Below the pieces are notes generated by a model, which was given only the letters and a program-made list of their open reading frames with translations, ran no database searches and was not told the origin of the DNA. A program made the translations under genes and the position numbers. Shown here one piece after another: positions 1 through 15,065 of a DNA stretch of 64,000 bases. This DNA comes from Diplosphaera chodatii (taxonomy: Eukaryota > Chlorophyta > Trebouxiophyceae > Prasiolales > Stichococcaceae), in NCBI GenBank assembly GCA_032358165.1, contig JAALGY010000023.1, forward strand, positions 558,001 to 622,000, in the 5' to 3' direction. How positions within the stretch are numbered: position 1 is the first letter of the stretch; each line of letters opens with the position of its first letter.

Positions 1-16
1 TATTTTGTAACGGGTA

Positions 17-156
17 GAATGCTCGGATCTTCCACATGACCCAATTGCTGATAACAATGTTGTCAGGCCGTGGGCTCCAGTGGTAAGTCAAGTGTCTTAT
101 GGAATATTTTGATTGGTCTGCAGGCTGATGGGGACGGAGACTGGCACCGCCAGTAG
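17..156 (+). CDS. Possible last two exons of an unrecognised gene entering from the left
   Basis: A coding-looking stretch (about 17-82) reads D-P-I-A-D-N-N-V-V-R-P-W-A-P-V and ends at a strong donor (gtaagt at 83). An acceptor at 122-123 would continue it in phase with ten residues (124-153) to a TAG stop at 154-156. I do not recognise the family. The call rests only on the splice signals and the protein-like composition, and the 5' part lies outside the window. Confidence 0.25.
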
Positions 157-406
157 AGCAGAAGGCAATACCTCTGCTGGGGCCCTGTCCCAGGGCGGCG
201 GCATGGGGTGCGTAGTTTATGCCCAAACTTCGTGTCATAAGGATCCTTGCGCTACAGCTTGTCGAAGGCAGTGTTCCCATGATGTCTGTATATACATGCG
301 AGAAGACCCATGACGTCTGAATATATTTGAGAGAAGATATGCAAGCTAGCAGGCATTTGGTGGTGGTGCTGTTCTCTCTTGGATCATGACGTCAATTGGT
401 GGACCC

Positions 407-754
407 CACAGGTACTCCTACAAGGCGTTGGCGATCACAGCCGCTGGCATGCCGCCTCCCGTGGCGTTTGAGGACCTGCCACGACGCACAGCTGCCTCAG
501 GCAGCACTGCAGCAGGCGCGGCCAGCAGTGCAGCGGCAGCAGGGGACAGCCACCAAGGCACTGCTGTACAAGCTGGCAGCAGTGAATCCAATGCCTCTGG
601 CGCTGGAGAGCATGGTGATGAAGGTGGCGAGTTTCAGGATGACGACTCGGACCAGTCGTCCAGCAGTGACGAGGCGGATGAGTCCAGCTCAGACAGCAGC
701 AGCAGCTCCGATGACGAGGGGCCAGGGGACGGTGCAGGGCCACCCTTGACCTAG
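407..754 (+). CDS. Acidic serine-rich C-terminal exon, protein unknown
   Basis: After an acceptor (ccacag, ending at 410) one frame stays open to a TAG at 752-754. It encodes about 115 residues: a short ordered start (Y-S-Y-K-A-L-A-I-T-A-A-G-M), an Ala/Gly/Ser-rich linker, and a tail of Ser and Asp/Glu runs typical of disordered casein-kinase-type acidic tails. It cannot be joined in phase to the exon ending at 82 with the signals I can see, so it may belong to a different gene or use an exon I missed. Function unknown. Confidence 0.3.
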   Translation, partial: HRYSYKALAITAAGMPPPVAFEDLPRRTAASGSTAAGAASSAAAAGDSHQGTAVQAGSSESNASGAGEHGDEGGEFQDDDSDQSSSSDEADESSSDSSSSSDDEGPGDGAGPPLT

Positions 755-1262
755 CTGAAGAGCCGCATAGCGCCAGCACCATTGTTGCTGTGACGTTATT
801 TGTTCTTCGGGCGATGGGCAGCTGTAAGGGTCCGGACCTGTGTCAGGGTGCTGAGATACGTGCGTGTGGAGCGTGTTGGTTCATGCCGCCTGCATTTGCA
901 CATTGCACAGGTGCAGCCTGCTGTGTGGCACGTGGCAATGATGGGGATGACTCCTACGATGTTTGACAATGACCAGCAGCAGCTGTGCTGTCCAGCTGTC
1001 CACATACTCTGTACTAGCCAGCTGTCTCGCGAATCAACAGCCCAGATTGTTACATCCGTCCGCTGCTGACGTGAGGCCTCACATTTCCGTTCTATCTGTT
1101 CCAAAGGCAAAGCAGGCAGAAAACTTTCTGCCTCACTGTACTCACACCAAGGTTGCTCAACATCGGATGTCAGCATAGACGTCGTGTCGAGGGGCGGTGA
1201 CTGGCAGACTGTATGTGAAGGAAACATGCGGTTGTGATGATGACATGCATACAAAGACGACA
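755..1262. other. Intergenic, probable promoter region of the LysM gene
   Basis: No conserved reading frame or RNA gene is visible here. It separates the acidic tail exon from the LysM gene starting at 1263 and should contain that gene's promoter. No specific element could be supported. Confidence 0.4.
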
Positions 1263-2962
1263 ATGCATCGACACTGCAATTACAAATGGGCGCTGCCGAT
1301 TATCCTGTCGGTGGCCGTGGTGTCGGTAGCACATGCACAGCAAGCAAGTGAGTCCTCAGCCTGCTGCTGTGTTCAGTCATGCAGCCTGGTGATGGAGACC
1401 TGAAATGCAACTTTGAGAAGTGCATGCCCTGAGTCGTCCGATAGGTCCTGCTGATTTGCCGCAGGTGCGCCGCCGTGCTGTAACATGCTCACAGCCGGCC
1501 CTGGCGCCAGCATCAACAGCATCGCCTCTGACGTCAACCTGCCGCCAGCCGCTGTTGCAGCATACAACCAGCTGAAGACTAATGCCAGCCTGCAGCAGGG
1601 ACAGTCGCTGAGTGTGCCATGTGGCCGCATCCTCGTGCTGCTGGCCGAACAGCTTGTGAGAAGCAGCAGCAGCGGCGGCAACAGCACTGCATCGAGTAAG
1701 GTTGCCTGAAGCTGGCACCGTGCAGCACTGCAGCTGACTTCATGATCCTCTGCATCTGACACGGCATGCCGTGCACGTCAATCATCAATAGGTTACAGCA
1801 CTTTTTGCATCATGCAGGTCAGTGTGTGCTGCCTTCTGGCGTCATCATAGGTGTGGTGATTTTGAGGCTGCAAGCAGTGTTCAATACAACATGAACCAAA
1901 TGATTTATGCCCTGCTGTTTCTGTGTATGTTTGCATGCACCCTTGCCTTCGCCACCCTAACGACATTGGCAGCTGCGAGTACAGATGCACCACAGCCTAG
2001 TGCCAGGGCTGTCAGCGAGGCCAGGCAGACAGTATCCAGCGCAGATGCTAGCCAGATCGCATCAACCCTGCGCGGCCTGCTCCTGGTAATCTATGCTGCT
2101 GATCTTCCCATTGCTACACGCCCAGACCAGATGCGCTCTGCGTATACTACCACCGAGGCAATTGGGTCATGCTGCCATAATTCCACCGATTATTGCAGCT
2201 GCTGTACCCGCTATTCCTTGCGATTGTGCTGCTGCATTGGGCAGGCAACTCCGGTGCCTCCTGCCCAGTCGCCACAGCCCACAGCACATCGCGCTCAGGG
2301 TGGCCCGGTGCTGATACAGCAGGGCGGAGCCTCACCACCACCCCCCGCCTTTCTCATCTCCCTACCGCCACCGGTGCCAATCACCCCAACGCCGGCTCCA
2401 ATGGCGCCCCCTGCAGCGCCACCCACACCAGCACCAACCCCACCGACGACGTCGCCCGCGCCAACACCAGCGCCCATGACGACCCCTACCGCAGCTCCTA
2501 CCACCCCAGTGCCCCTTGCTGCGCCGCCGCCACAGTCGCCGCCGGCGCCGCCAGAGTCGGCAGTGCAGCCAACGGCTGGGCCAGCTGCTGCTCCGACAGC
2601 TGCTGCTCCAACCGCAGCTGCTGGCAAGCAAAGCCGTTATACCGTCCGGCCTGGGTGAGTGATCTTGCTCGTCAGATGCCCACGAACCATTGGGCTGTTG
2701 ATGGCGCATGCTGACAGTCCAACAGCTGCGCAGTGACGCCCTGCCTTTGGATTCAGGTGCAGAGTTGCGGTACAACACGTGGACTTGAGCCAGTGCCAAT
2801 TGGTGATGGGATGCCTGTTGCCAATGCAGCGACACGGTGGCATCGATTGCCGCTGCGCACGACACGACAGAATTAGCACTGTTGGTGGTCAACCCCAAGA
2901 TCACAGACCCTGCAGCCCCGCTGCAGCCAGGGTCTAGCATTGCGCTGCCAACAGGGCCTTGA
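1263..2962 (+). CDS. Secreted two-LysM-domain protein with a proline-rich linker (copy 1)
   Basis: Proposed exons 1263-1347, 1465-1695, 1818-1850, 1973-2085, 2245-2654 and 2830-2962 (334 residues; all phases agree). The start gives a signal peptide (hydrophobic core then A-H-A|Q-Q). Next comes Pro-Pro-Cys-Cys and a LysM-like domain (I-N-S-I-A-S-D-V-N-L-P ... L-Q-Q-G-Q-S-L-S-V-P-C), a tiny exon with C-V-L-P-S-G-V-I-I, a long Pro/Thr/Ala linker, and a second LysM (Y-T-V-R-P-G-D-T-V-A-S-I-A-A-A ... V-V-N-P-K-I) split by an intron inside the Gly codon. LysM domains bind GlcNAc polymers such as chitin or peptidoglycan, so a cell-wall or surface role is likely. It is a paralogue of the gene at 12178-13759, with conserved intron positions and an identical 33-base third exon size. 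The start of exon 5 is uncertain (2245 or 2299). Confidence 0.75.
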
Positions 2963-3451
2963 GGTGGCTTCGCATCAGTACCCGGTCTCGGCTGGTTGAG
3001 CAAACGCGTGTGTGCTGCCTCCTTGTCCAAGTTCTGCCCTGTACAACGATTGTAGTGATACTCTGTGATTGCGGTATGTGTCGCAAATGTGTCTGGTCCA
3101 GGTGATGTTGCAGATAGGCTACCAGCTGCATAGATGGATCAAGTGTGCCTTGGGCGCTTTGCATTTCCTTTGCTCGTGTTTGCCATGCGTTCCCTGCCTG
3201 AAGTAGGGTAGCAGGTTTCTGCAAGAGCTGTTCTGGCGCTGCACACGTTGATGACCGCAGCAAGCTTACTGCACTACAAACTCTGGTACACTGACAACTG
3301 GTTCGTGCATGTGTCTGAGACCTGCAAGCTGCAGATTCTGCCAGGTATGTGTGACTGTGCCACAGAAGGGTTCCCACTGAATTCGTTTGTTGAACACTAG
3401 TTGCCGCAACTATCACGGCGCCCTGCAGCCCTAAAGCGCGCTGCATTAAGC
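2963..3451. other. Intergenic between convergent genes
   Basis: This lies between the stop of the LysM gene (+) and the stop of the LETM1 gene (-). It should hold both 3' untranslated regions. No gene, repeat or RNA was recognised. Confidence 0.4.
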
Positions 3452-8709
<5,258 letters not shown>

Positions 8710-9303
8710 GCTCAGAAAGAACGCCAAGCAATGCAGCTGTCAAATCATTCAGCACATGCGACGTCACCCTCGCAGAGCGCAGCTGCAATCAACTAGAACA
8801 GTGACTCAAATTTGGCACGCCATCATTTCGCAGCCACGCCGCAACTCCGCACTGATGTGGATCAGTGCTGTAGACCCGAGTTGTGACGTTGATCGCACGC
8901 AATGCTGAGTATGAGCTGGTGCTCCCGCTGGCCTTTGACCGCTTATGTCACCGCAAGGGTTCATGACTCTGTCTGACACACTGACAGGCACGGCAGTCTG
9001 GAGCTCGCTACACTGCCACTTCCGTCCTGCACAGCGCACAAAAGTGCAACACACATTCCTCTGTATTTTGCTTTCACAAGAGCTTGCGTGTCTCACAGTC
9101 GGCATCATTTGTCACGCAGCAGCAGATGATGTGAAAGTAGGGATGCTGACGTGCGGTCATTCCGTCGCTTGCAATGTTCGCTAACCGATGGTTGACTTTC
9201 AACGCTGATGAATGTATGGCAGCCTGCACAGTCGAATGAGCCGTGATTCCATACGTTAGACCAGCACCGTTGTTCTGCAGCAAGCCGCAGATGTACTAGC
9301 GGC
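8710..9303. other. Divergent intergenic region (LETM1 / Nudix)
   Basis: A gap of 594 bases lies between two start codons pointing away from each other, so it probably holds both promoters. No conserved element could be identified by eye. Confidence 0.45.
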
Positions 9304-11035
9304 ATGGCGGAGATCGTCAGCAGACGCGACTTCAGCCCAGCAGGCTTCCGCTGGCTGGGGCTCAAGCAAATCCTGGTGCGACCCAGTCGATGATGTACCT
9401 TGCTTGGGTACACGTTGTGCGACATGACCAGCACTCTGCAACAGCGCAACATGTCGATGGCCCAAGCAGTGATCCCTTTCAGTGCTGGTCGGACTGTGAT
9501 ACATACCATCGACTTTGGTGCAGTGGCGAGATCCCAAGGGGAAGCTGCGAAAATGGGAGTCTGCAGAGCGCAGCACACGTGCTGCATGCGGCGTCGATGG
9601 CGTCGCTATCGTTGCCCATGTGACCGGCGGCGACGGCCCACCCTGCATCGTGCTGGAGGCTCAGTTCCGGCCGCCACAGGGCAACGTCTGCATCGAGGTG
9701 CACCAGCATCTGCATCCAATTTCAGCTCGGACTGCAGCAAGGTTGTCAGGCTGGGCACAATTGCAAGACTTCACGAGCAGCTTGGAGGGAGCCACGTCGC
9801 CGGCTCATGGTCCATGGTTATAGCATTCTGCGCAGCTGCCGGCGGGGCTGATTGACGAGGGCGAGACGGCTGCGGAGGCGGCAGTGCGGGAGCTCAGGGA
9901 GGAAACAGGGTATGGCGGCACTGTGGGCCGCACCAGCACCGTGTGCTACTCCGACCCCGGGCTCACCAATGCCAACATGCAGGTGGAAGACGTTCGCACG
10001 TATGAGCACAGCACTGGCCATCATGCTCAGGATGGCGCATGGACTGTTGCCTGATCTGTGCGACAGCATGTCCGCATGCGTGGGCGGCCGAGCTGTCTCT
10101 GTCGCTGCTGCGCAGTTTGTGGATGTGCACGTGGACGCCGATGCGCCCGCGAATCAAGATGTGCACCCGGAGCTTGAGGTGGGGCGTCAGCACCCTGCTG
10201 CCACATGCCTGTAGGACCATCTGCAAGTGCTGATGAATATGAGATAGACAGTGAGCATATGCACCCATCCAACTGTTGTATGCAGGAGGGAGAGTTCATC
10301 GAGGTGTGGTTGGAGCCCGAAGCTGGTCTGTACAACCGCCTCCTGGTGCGCATCTGCGGCAAGCTTCCCAAACATTGACAGCCTTGCTCCCTGTGCCAAG
10401 CCCCTGTGCCAACACACCATGCCTGAAGAAGTCCGAAGCTGGGTGTCCTGTGATGACTGGGAATTGGCTGATGCTTTCCAGCGTGTCAACAGGCGCTGCA
10501 GCGAGACAAGGGCTGGGATGTGGATGCGCGGCTGCTAATGTATGCTGCGGGGCTCGAAGACGGCAGAGCCGCCCCGCAGCAGCGGCACGGGCAGACTGCC
10601 GTGGCAGAAGGGGCCACCACAGCGGGCAATGGCGAGAGCAGGCAGTCAGCTGGCAGCACTATTGCTCCAGCAGAGGATGCAGCCACATCATCTGCCGCAA
10701 CACATGACGCCAACGGTAGCAGCACTGCAGCGGCGGGTGGCGCCAGCTCGCCACAGCGTGGGAACGGCCAGCTGCCGCCGGCAGCTGCAGGTATGCATGA
10801 GGGCTCTGCAGCGAGCACGCCGCAGCGACAGCAGGCCGGTGCTGACGGCAGCACGAACCGGGTGTGCTCACACTGCGGGCACGACTCCACGGGCGAGGGG
10901 CTGGTCATGTCGGCGGTGCGTGGCATCAGCCGCGTCGGCAGCCAGGCGCTGCTCAGCCGCGCGGGCAGCGCGCGCCCGCCGCCCGCTGCGGAGGTGACAG
11001 ATGATTTCAGCGTATACAGCTGGCAGCTGACCTAA
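9304..11035 (+). CDS. Nudix hydrolase of the ADP-ribose pyrophosphatase (NUDT5-like) type with long C-terminal extension
   Basis: Exons 9304-9375, 9524-9697, 9836-9982, 10116-10178, 10286-10345 and 10493-11035 (352 residues, phases agree). The expected activity is cleavage of nucleoside-diphosphate sugars such as ADP-ribose. The order of motifs follows NUDT5: G-K-L-R-K-W-E-S-A-E-R, then Q-F-R-P-P-Q-G, then a Nudix box at residues 86-108 (G-L-I-D-E-G-E ... R-E-L-R-E-E-T-G-Y), D-P-G-L-T-N, G-E-F-I-E-V and a last core helix D-K-G-W-D-V-D-A-R-L. After about residue 196 the protein continues for some 155 residues of Ala/Gly/Gln/Ser-rich sequence ending with a C-S-H-C pair, which the family normally lacks. 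The start chosen gives M-A-E-I-V-S-R-R-D-F in frame with W-R-D-P by phase-0 splicing. Exact substrate not determinable. Confidence 0.88.
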
Positions 11036-11180
11036 GTCTCAGCCATGGTCAAAGCATATGCACTGAACACAGCTCCTGCCTCTGGGCTTGGCAACTGTAG
11101 TTGCTGGCTGGCTGTATGTATATCTGAGCCGACGTGGTCAGCTGAAGGCAGCATGTCACATGATGACGCTGCAGGTGGCA

Positions 11181-11962
11181 ATGGCCCATCCCGGCAGCTT
11201 CGCCAGCCTCCGCTTCATGGAGCCGCCGCCAGACGGCAACGGCACCGCTGATGCTGCCGACATCGGGCAGCCTGACGCGCTGCACCCCCGTGACATGGCG
11301 AAAGGTGCAGACTGATTGGTGGTGCAGTTGGCATCTGTTGCTGAAGACGACCAATATAGTGCACGAACATCACGGTCGGTGCTTCTGGCGCTGCCGCTTT
11401 GCTGTGATCAAACCGACGATCGGCAGAGGATCGTGCTTTGACAGGGCCGACGCCGCTGCGCATGAGCCTGGCAGACCTGGAGAAGGCGGGCATCGAGTCT
11501 GTGCGCATTGTGCCACGAGGTGTGCTGACTGTGTTCGATACGAAAGGCCTGGCTCACAAGGGACAGAGTCGAATGAGGACCGTGGCCTCGGTAGCTGCTG
11601 CAAGTATCAGGAAGAAGCGATATGTGACAGCCGGGTGATAGCAGGCTGCTTGCTGTGCACAGGCACGCTGCGGTGGCGGCGAGTCGACCGACTGCTGCTG
11701 GTTGTGGGAGGGGTTGGCCTGGTGGTCGGTGCCATCTGCAGCCAGGTACGCCCTGCGCTGTGGATGCAAAGCCTGCCTGTTGTCACCGCCCAGCAACAGT
11801 ATGCAAGCGTATGTGCAAACGTTGTGGCATGCTGCACATGTGCTCAAGGCAGCGCAGACAATGATGTCTTGTTGCACACGTGCACAGGTTGCCGCTGGCA
11901 TGGCACTGGCCATTGGGTTGCGATACCACCCCAATCACCGGCTCAACTGGTCACACCAATGA
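11181..11962 (+). CDS. Small single-pass (or hairpin) membrane protein, unknown function
   Basis: Four exons, 11181-11304, 11445-11519, 11663-11745 and 11888-11962, join in phase into 118 residues. The first half is soluble (M-A-H-P-G-S-F-A-S-L-R-F-M and then M-S-L-A-D-L-E-K-A-G-I-E-S-V-R). A basic stretch R-W-R-R-V-D-R precedes about 30 hydrophobic residues (L-L-L-V-V-G-G-V-G-L-V-V-G ... G-M-A-L-A-I-G-L-R-Y), and the tail is short and polar (H-P-N-H-R-L-N-W). I do not recognise a family. The size, the basic flank and the absence of a signal peptide would suit a tail-anchored organelle membrane protein, but that is a guess. It starts only 145 bases after the Nudix stop and is convergent with LysM copy 2. 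Confidence 0.6.
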
Positions 11963-12177
11963 GCAGCCAGACAGGACATCGACAGAAATGTAGAGGGAGC
12001 TGTGAGCCTGGTGGCCTAGTAGTGGTTGCATCAGGCTGTGCAACACCAAGAGCAAACATGCCAAATGGGGCCTAGCCTGCAGCTTGTCCGCCGCTAGCCT
12101 TGCTCTCGTGCTACCAAGTGTGTTCAAAACTGGGTGTCAGGCTGCACAAAGGCAGGGTGCCTGTAGCACTAAATTGC

Positions 12178-13759
12178 TCAGGGCAAGTTGACCACAGTGC
12201 CAGGCCGCAGCGGCGCATCTGGACTTGTGACCTTCGGGTTGACAACCAGCAGTGCGACCTCCACTGCGTTGTTTGCCGCAGCAATGGAGGCAATTGTGTC
12301 CCTGTAGCAGACAGCAACCTGTATCAGAGCAAGAGGTAAATACTGTATGGTGCGAAATGGCTTACCATGTGCAGACCCTGCATGACATCACAGCTCACCC
12401 AGGCTTTGAGGTGACAGTGCGGGCGCCCTTGCCGGCTGGAGCTGCAGCAGCGGTTGGAGTGGCAGCAGCAGGTGTCGGGGCAGCGCTCGGGGCAGCAGTG
12501 GGGGCAAGGGTGGCGACAGTAGGTGCTGGGGTTGCAGCGGCGGTTGGAACAGGTGTTGGCGCTGCAGTCGGCGCCGCTGTAGGCAGCGCAGTTGGAGCTG
12601 CAGTGGGCGCTGCAGTGGGCGCCACGGTCGGAGCTGCAGTGGGCGCTGCAGTCGGGGCTGCAGTCAGCGGGACAACCGGCGGCGGCGATAGCAGGACAGG
12701 CGGCGGGGCGGCAGCCACCATTGGCGGAGCCGGCTGCAGCGAGGGTGGCGACGGCACTCCGCTGACCAGCGCCTGGAACGCTGCCGTGATGGCGGGGTCG
12801 CTGGCATCGTTCAGGGTGCGGAAGTTTAGGCGGGCCTGCTGCGAGCTGGGAAAGGGCGCGTCTGCAGCAGTGGACCCAGCAGCTGTTGCCAGCCTGGTCA
12901 GACCCATGAGGATTAGAGCACGCAGCTGGGCGGGGAGGGAGTCATGCTGGCGCCGACAGCATTGACAGCAGGGTGCTCACCTACAATGACGCCAGACGGC
13001 ACCACACAATCGGCTGCATTGTAGTGAAAGCGTAAGGTATTAGTCCAGAGCATGTGAGGACTTGAGGGTATGATGGAGAGGTGTCAAGTTGTGAGTTGTG
13101 CAGCAAGCCTGCTGCACCAGCTGCCAGACTCACTGATCACAAACACTTGCGGGGCGCCATTGCTACCGCCTCCGACGTCGCCGCTGGCACCAAGCAGCTT
13201 GCGCCGGTCGGAGCCACTGCCGCCGCCACTTTTGCCTTTGCCGCTGCTGCTTTTGCCTTTGCCGCCGCTGCCATTACCTTTGCCGCCGCCGCCGAGCTGA
13301 GGAGCAATCAGCGCTATCACGCGGCCGCAGGGGAGGCTCAGCGACTGGCCCGCCTGCACCTGGGCGTCAATGGGCAGCCCATTGTAGACCGCGACAGCGG
13401 AGGTGGGCAGCCCCTGGTCGCCCGCGATGTTGTCAAGTGGGATGGAGCCCTGAGTGACGCTGAACTTGCCACAGCACGGCGGCGTCGAGCCTGCAGAGGG
13501 TACCATGAGTATGAGTATGAGCTGGCACACTTTGCAGCACGGTGCACGGTGAACGGTGTACTCTCCATCACATGTGGTTTAGCACATGCTAGCATGTCAG
13601 CACTGCTCAAGTTGCACTGCCGCTGCAGGGCTCGCCTTGCTGCTGTGCAGTTGCAGCCGGAGCAAGCAGCACGATTGCAAGGAGCAGGAAAGAGGCGAGC
13701 TGGCTACTGCAGCAAGCCCAGCCTGCTCGCGAGGGTCGTCTGCCAGGTGCTGCTGACAT
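12178..13759 (-). CDS. Secreted two-LysM-domain protein with a proline/alanine-rich linker (copy 2)
   Basis: Exons 13759-13636, 13490-13134, 13013-12981, 12882-12399 and 12301-12178 (373 residues). The first exon gives a signal peptide (S-F-L-L-L-A-I-V-L-L-A-P-A-A-T-A|Q). Then come P-P-C-C, a first LysM-like domain (D-N-I-A-G-D-Q-G-L-P ... Q-A-G-Q-S-L-S-L-P-C), a Gly/Ser/Lys-rich loop, the 33-base exon (C-V-V-P-S-G-V-I-V), a tail of P-T-A-A repeats, and a second LysM (K-P-G-D-T-I-A-S-I-A-A-A-N-N). Layout and intron phases match the copy at 1263-2962, but the intron in the linker is missing here. By alignment with copy 1 the first intron would begin with GC (13635); a GT alternative at 13617 keeps the same phase and adds six residues. 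Role inferred: binding of cell-wall or chitin-like glycans. Confidence 0.75.
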
Positions 13760-14310
13760 CGTGCCTGGGCAACACACCACCTAAGAGTGCTGCAGGCAAG
13801 GGCAGCCTTACTTTTGGCAGTTGTTGACAATTGAGCGTTGGAACATCATATTGCTGTCCATGAGAGATGGCCAATACGTGCATGTCAAGAAACGATAGCG
13901 TGAACGCGCCGGGTGTGCCGAGGATCACACCTGGCACAACCCTTGGTCCCAGCTTGTGACATCACTGCTGCGGGATGGGGATGCCTTTCGCCACCGTGCA
14001 ACCGCCTAAGGACCGGCATGCCCGGGGAGGGACTTTTCAACGGCAGCAGGCCGCGAAGCGGCCTGCAGTCCTCATACTGCAAGGCCGCTAGCGGCACAGC
14101 AGGTCTTGCTTTGGCGGGTTGGCTGTGCAGCCGGCCGTACTTGGATGGCAGGCGCAAGTAACAGGCCGCGCCGTAGATTTACAGAGAAGTGGCAGCTGCG
14201 TTACATAGGGTGCAGGTTTGCCTGACATCTCAGCGAAGGATAGCCCCGCAGCACACAGCGGGAGTTCAATCGAACACGACCAATCGAGTCGCCCCCCCGA
14301 AAGGGGAAGT
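13760..14310. other. Intergenic, LysM copy 2 promoter side and tRNA upstream flank
   Basis: No gene recognised. It contains a perfect 9-bp hairpin (14046-14066) and a C-run/G-run inverted pair just before the tRNA (about 14290-14306). Confidence 0.4.
14046..14066. repeat. Perfect 9-bp inverted repeat (hairpin, 3-base loop)
   Basis: GCAGGCCGC and its exact complement GCGGCCTGC flank a GAA loop. The RNA form would be very stable. It lies in the intergenic space between LysM copy 2 and the tRNA; function unknown. Confidence 0.6.
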
Positions 14311-14383
14311 GCCGGGTTAGCTCAGTCGGTAGAGCGTCAGACTCTTAATCTGGTGGTCGCGGGTTCGATCCCCGCATCCGGCT
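14311..14383 (+). tRNA. tRNA-Lys (anticodon CUU)
   Basis: The 73 bases fold as a cloverleaf. The acceptor stem pairs GCCGGGT with ATCCGGC (one G-U). A D-arm with TAGCTCAGTCGGTAGAGC follows. The anticodon loop CTCTTAA sits on stem CAGA/TCTG with CTT at positions 34-36. The T-arm is GCGGG-TTCGATC-CCCGC. There is no intron and no encoded CCA. A and B box sequences are intact, and the T-run at about 14390 can act as RNA polymerase III terminator. The last 17 bases are also the first bases of the tandem array that follows. Confidence 0.95.
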
Positions 14384-15065
14384 ACACTCATTTTTGCTTT
14401 TTGGCCATGCACCTGCGGCTTTTTTGGGCGTGCACAGCCCCGCCTGCCGCCAGCTGGGCTGCTGCCGGGCGCAGGCGGCCTCTGGCGGCTGTGGCCTGGC
14501 TGCCCGCTGGCGGCTGTCGATCCCCGCATCCGGCTACACTCATTTTTGCTTTTTGGCCATGCACCTGCGGCTTTTTTGGGCGTGCACAGCCCCGCCTGCC
14601 GCCAGCTGGGCTGCTGCCGGGCGCAGGCGGCCTCTGGCGGCTGTGGCCTGGCTGCCTGCTGGCGGCTGTCGATCCCCGCATCCGGCTACACTCATTTTTG
14701 CTTTTTGGCCATGCACCTGCGGCTTTTTTGGGCGTGCACAGCCCCGCCTGCCGCCAGCTGGGCTGCTGCCGGGCGCAGGCGGCCTCTGGCGGCTGTGGCC
14801 TGGCTGCCCGCTGGCGGCTGTCGATCCCCGCATCCGGCTACACTCATTTTTGCTTTTTGGCCATGCACCTGCGGCTTTTTTGGGCGTGCACAGCCCCGCC
14901 TGCCGCCAGCTGGGCTGCTGCCGGGCGCAGGCGGCCTCTGGCGGCTGTGGCCTGGCTGCCTCATGCGGCTACCATCTTCCTGTACTTCCAGGCGCGCACC
15001 TACGGCCATCTGGGCGTGCACAGCCTCCTCCGCCGCCAGCTGGGCTACTGCGCACCTGGGCTATC
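14367..15065. repeat. 152-bp tandem array whose unit starts with the tRNA-Lys 3' end
   Basis: Units begin at 14367, 14519, 14671 and 14823 with an exact 152-base period and only scattered differences. The fourth ends near 14960 and runs into a fifth, strongly diverged partial copy (about 14961-15065). Each unit starts with the T-arm/acceptor 3' part of the tRNA (gatccccgcatccggcta), followed by T-runs and a GC-rich stretch. The first unit overlaps the real tRNA. Because 152 is not a multiple of three, the long open frames over the array change protein frame at every unit and are not coding. Confidence 0.93.

Noticed and set aside
387..395. TGACGTCA palindrome as a bZIP/CRE promoter element
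   Set aside because: A single 8-base match next to a presumed internal exon, with no gene start nearby; chance occurrence is likely.
2295..2627. Gly/Val/Ala-rich frame on the - strand
   Set aside because: Antisense of the proline-rich linker of LysM copy 1.
12252..12965. Ala/Val/Gly-rich frame on the + strand
   Set aside because: It is the antisense of the P-T-A-A linker in LysM copy 2, which has conserved splice sites and a paralogue.
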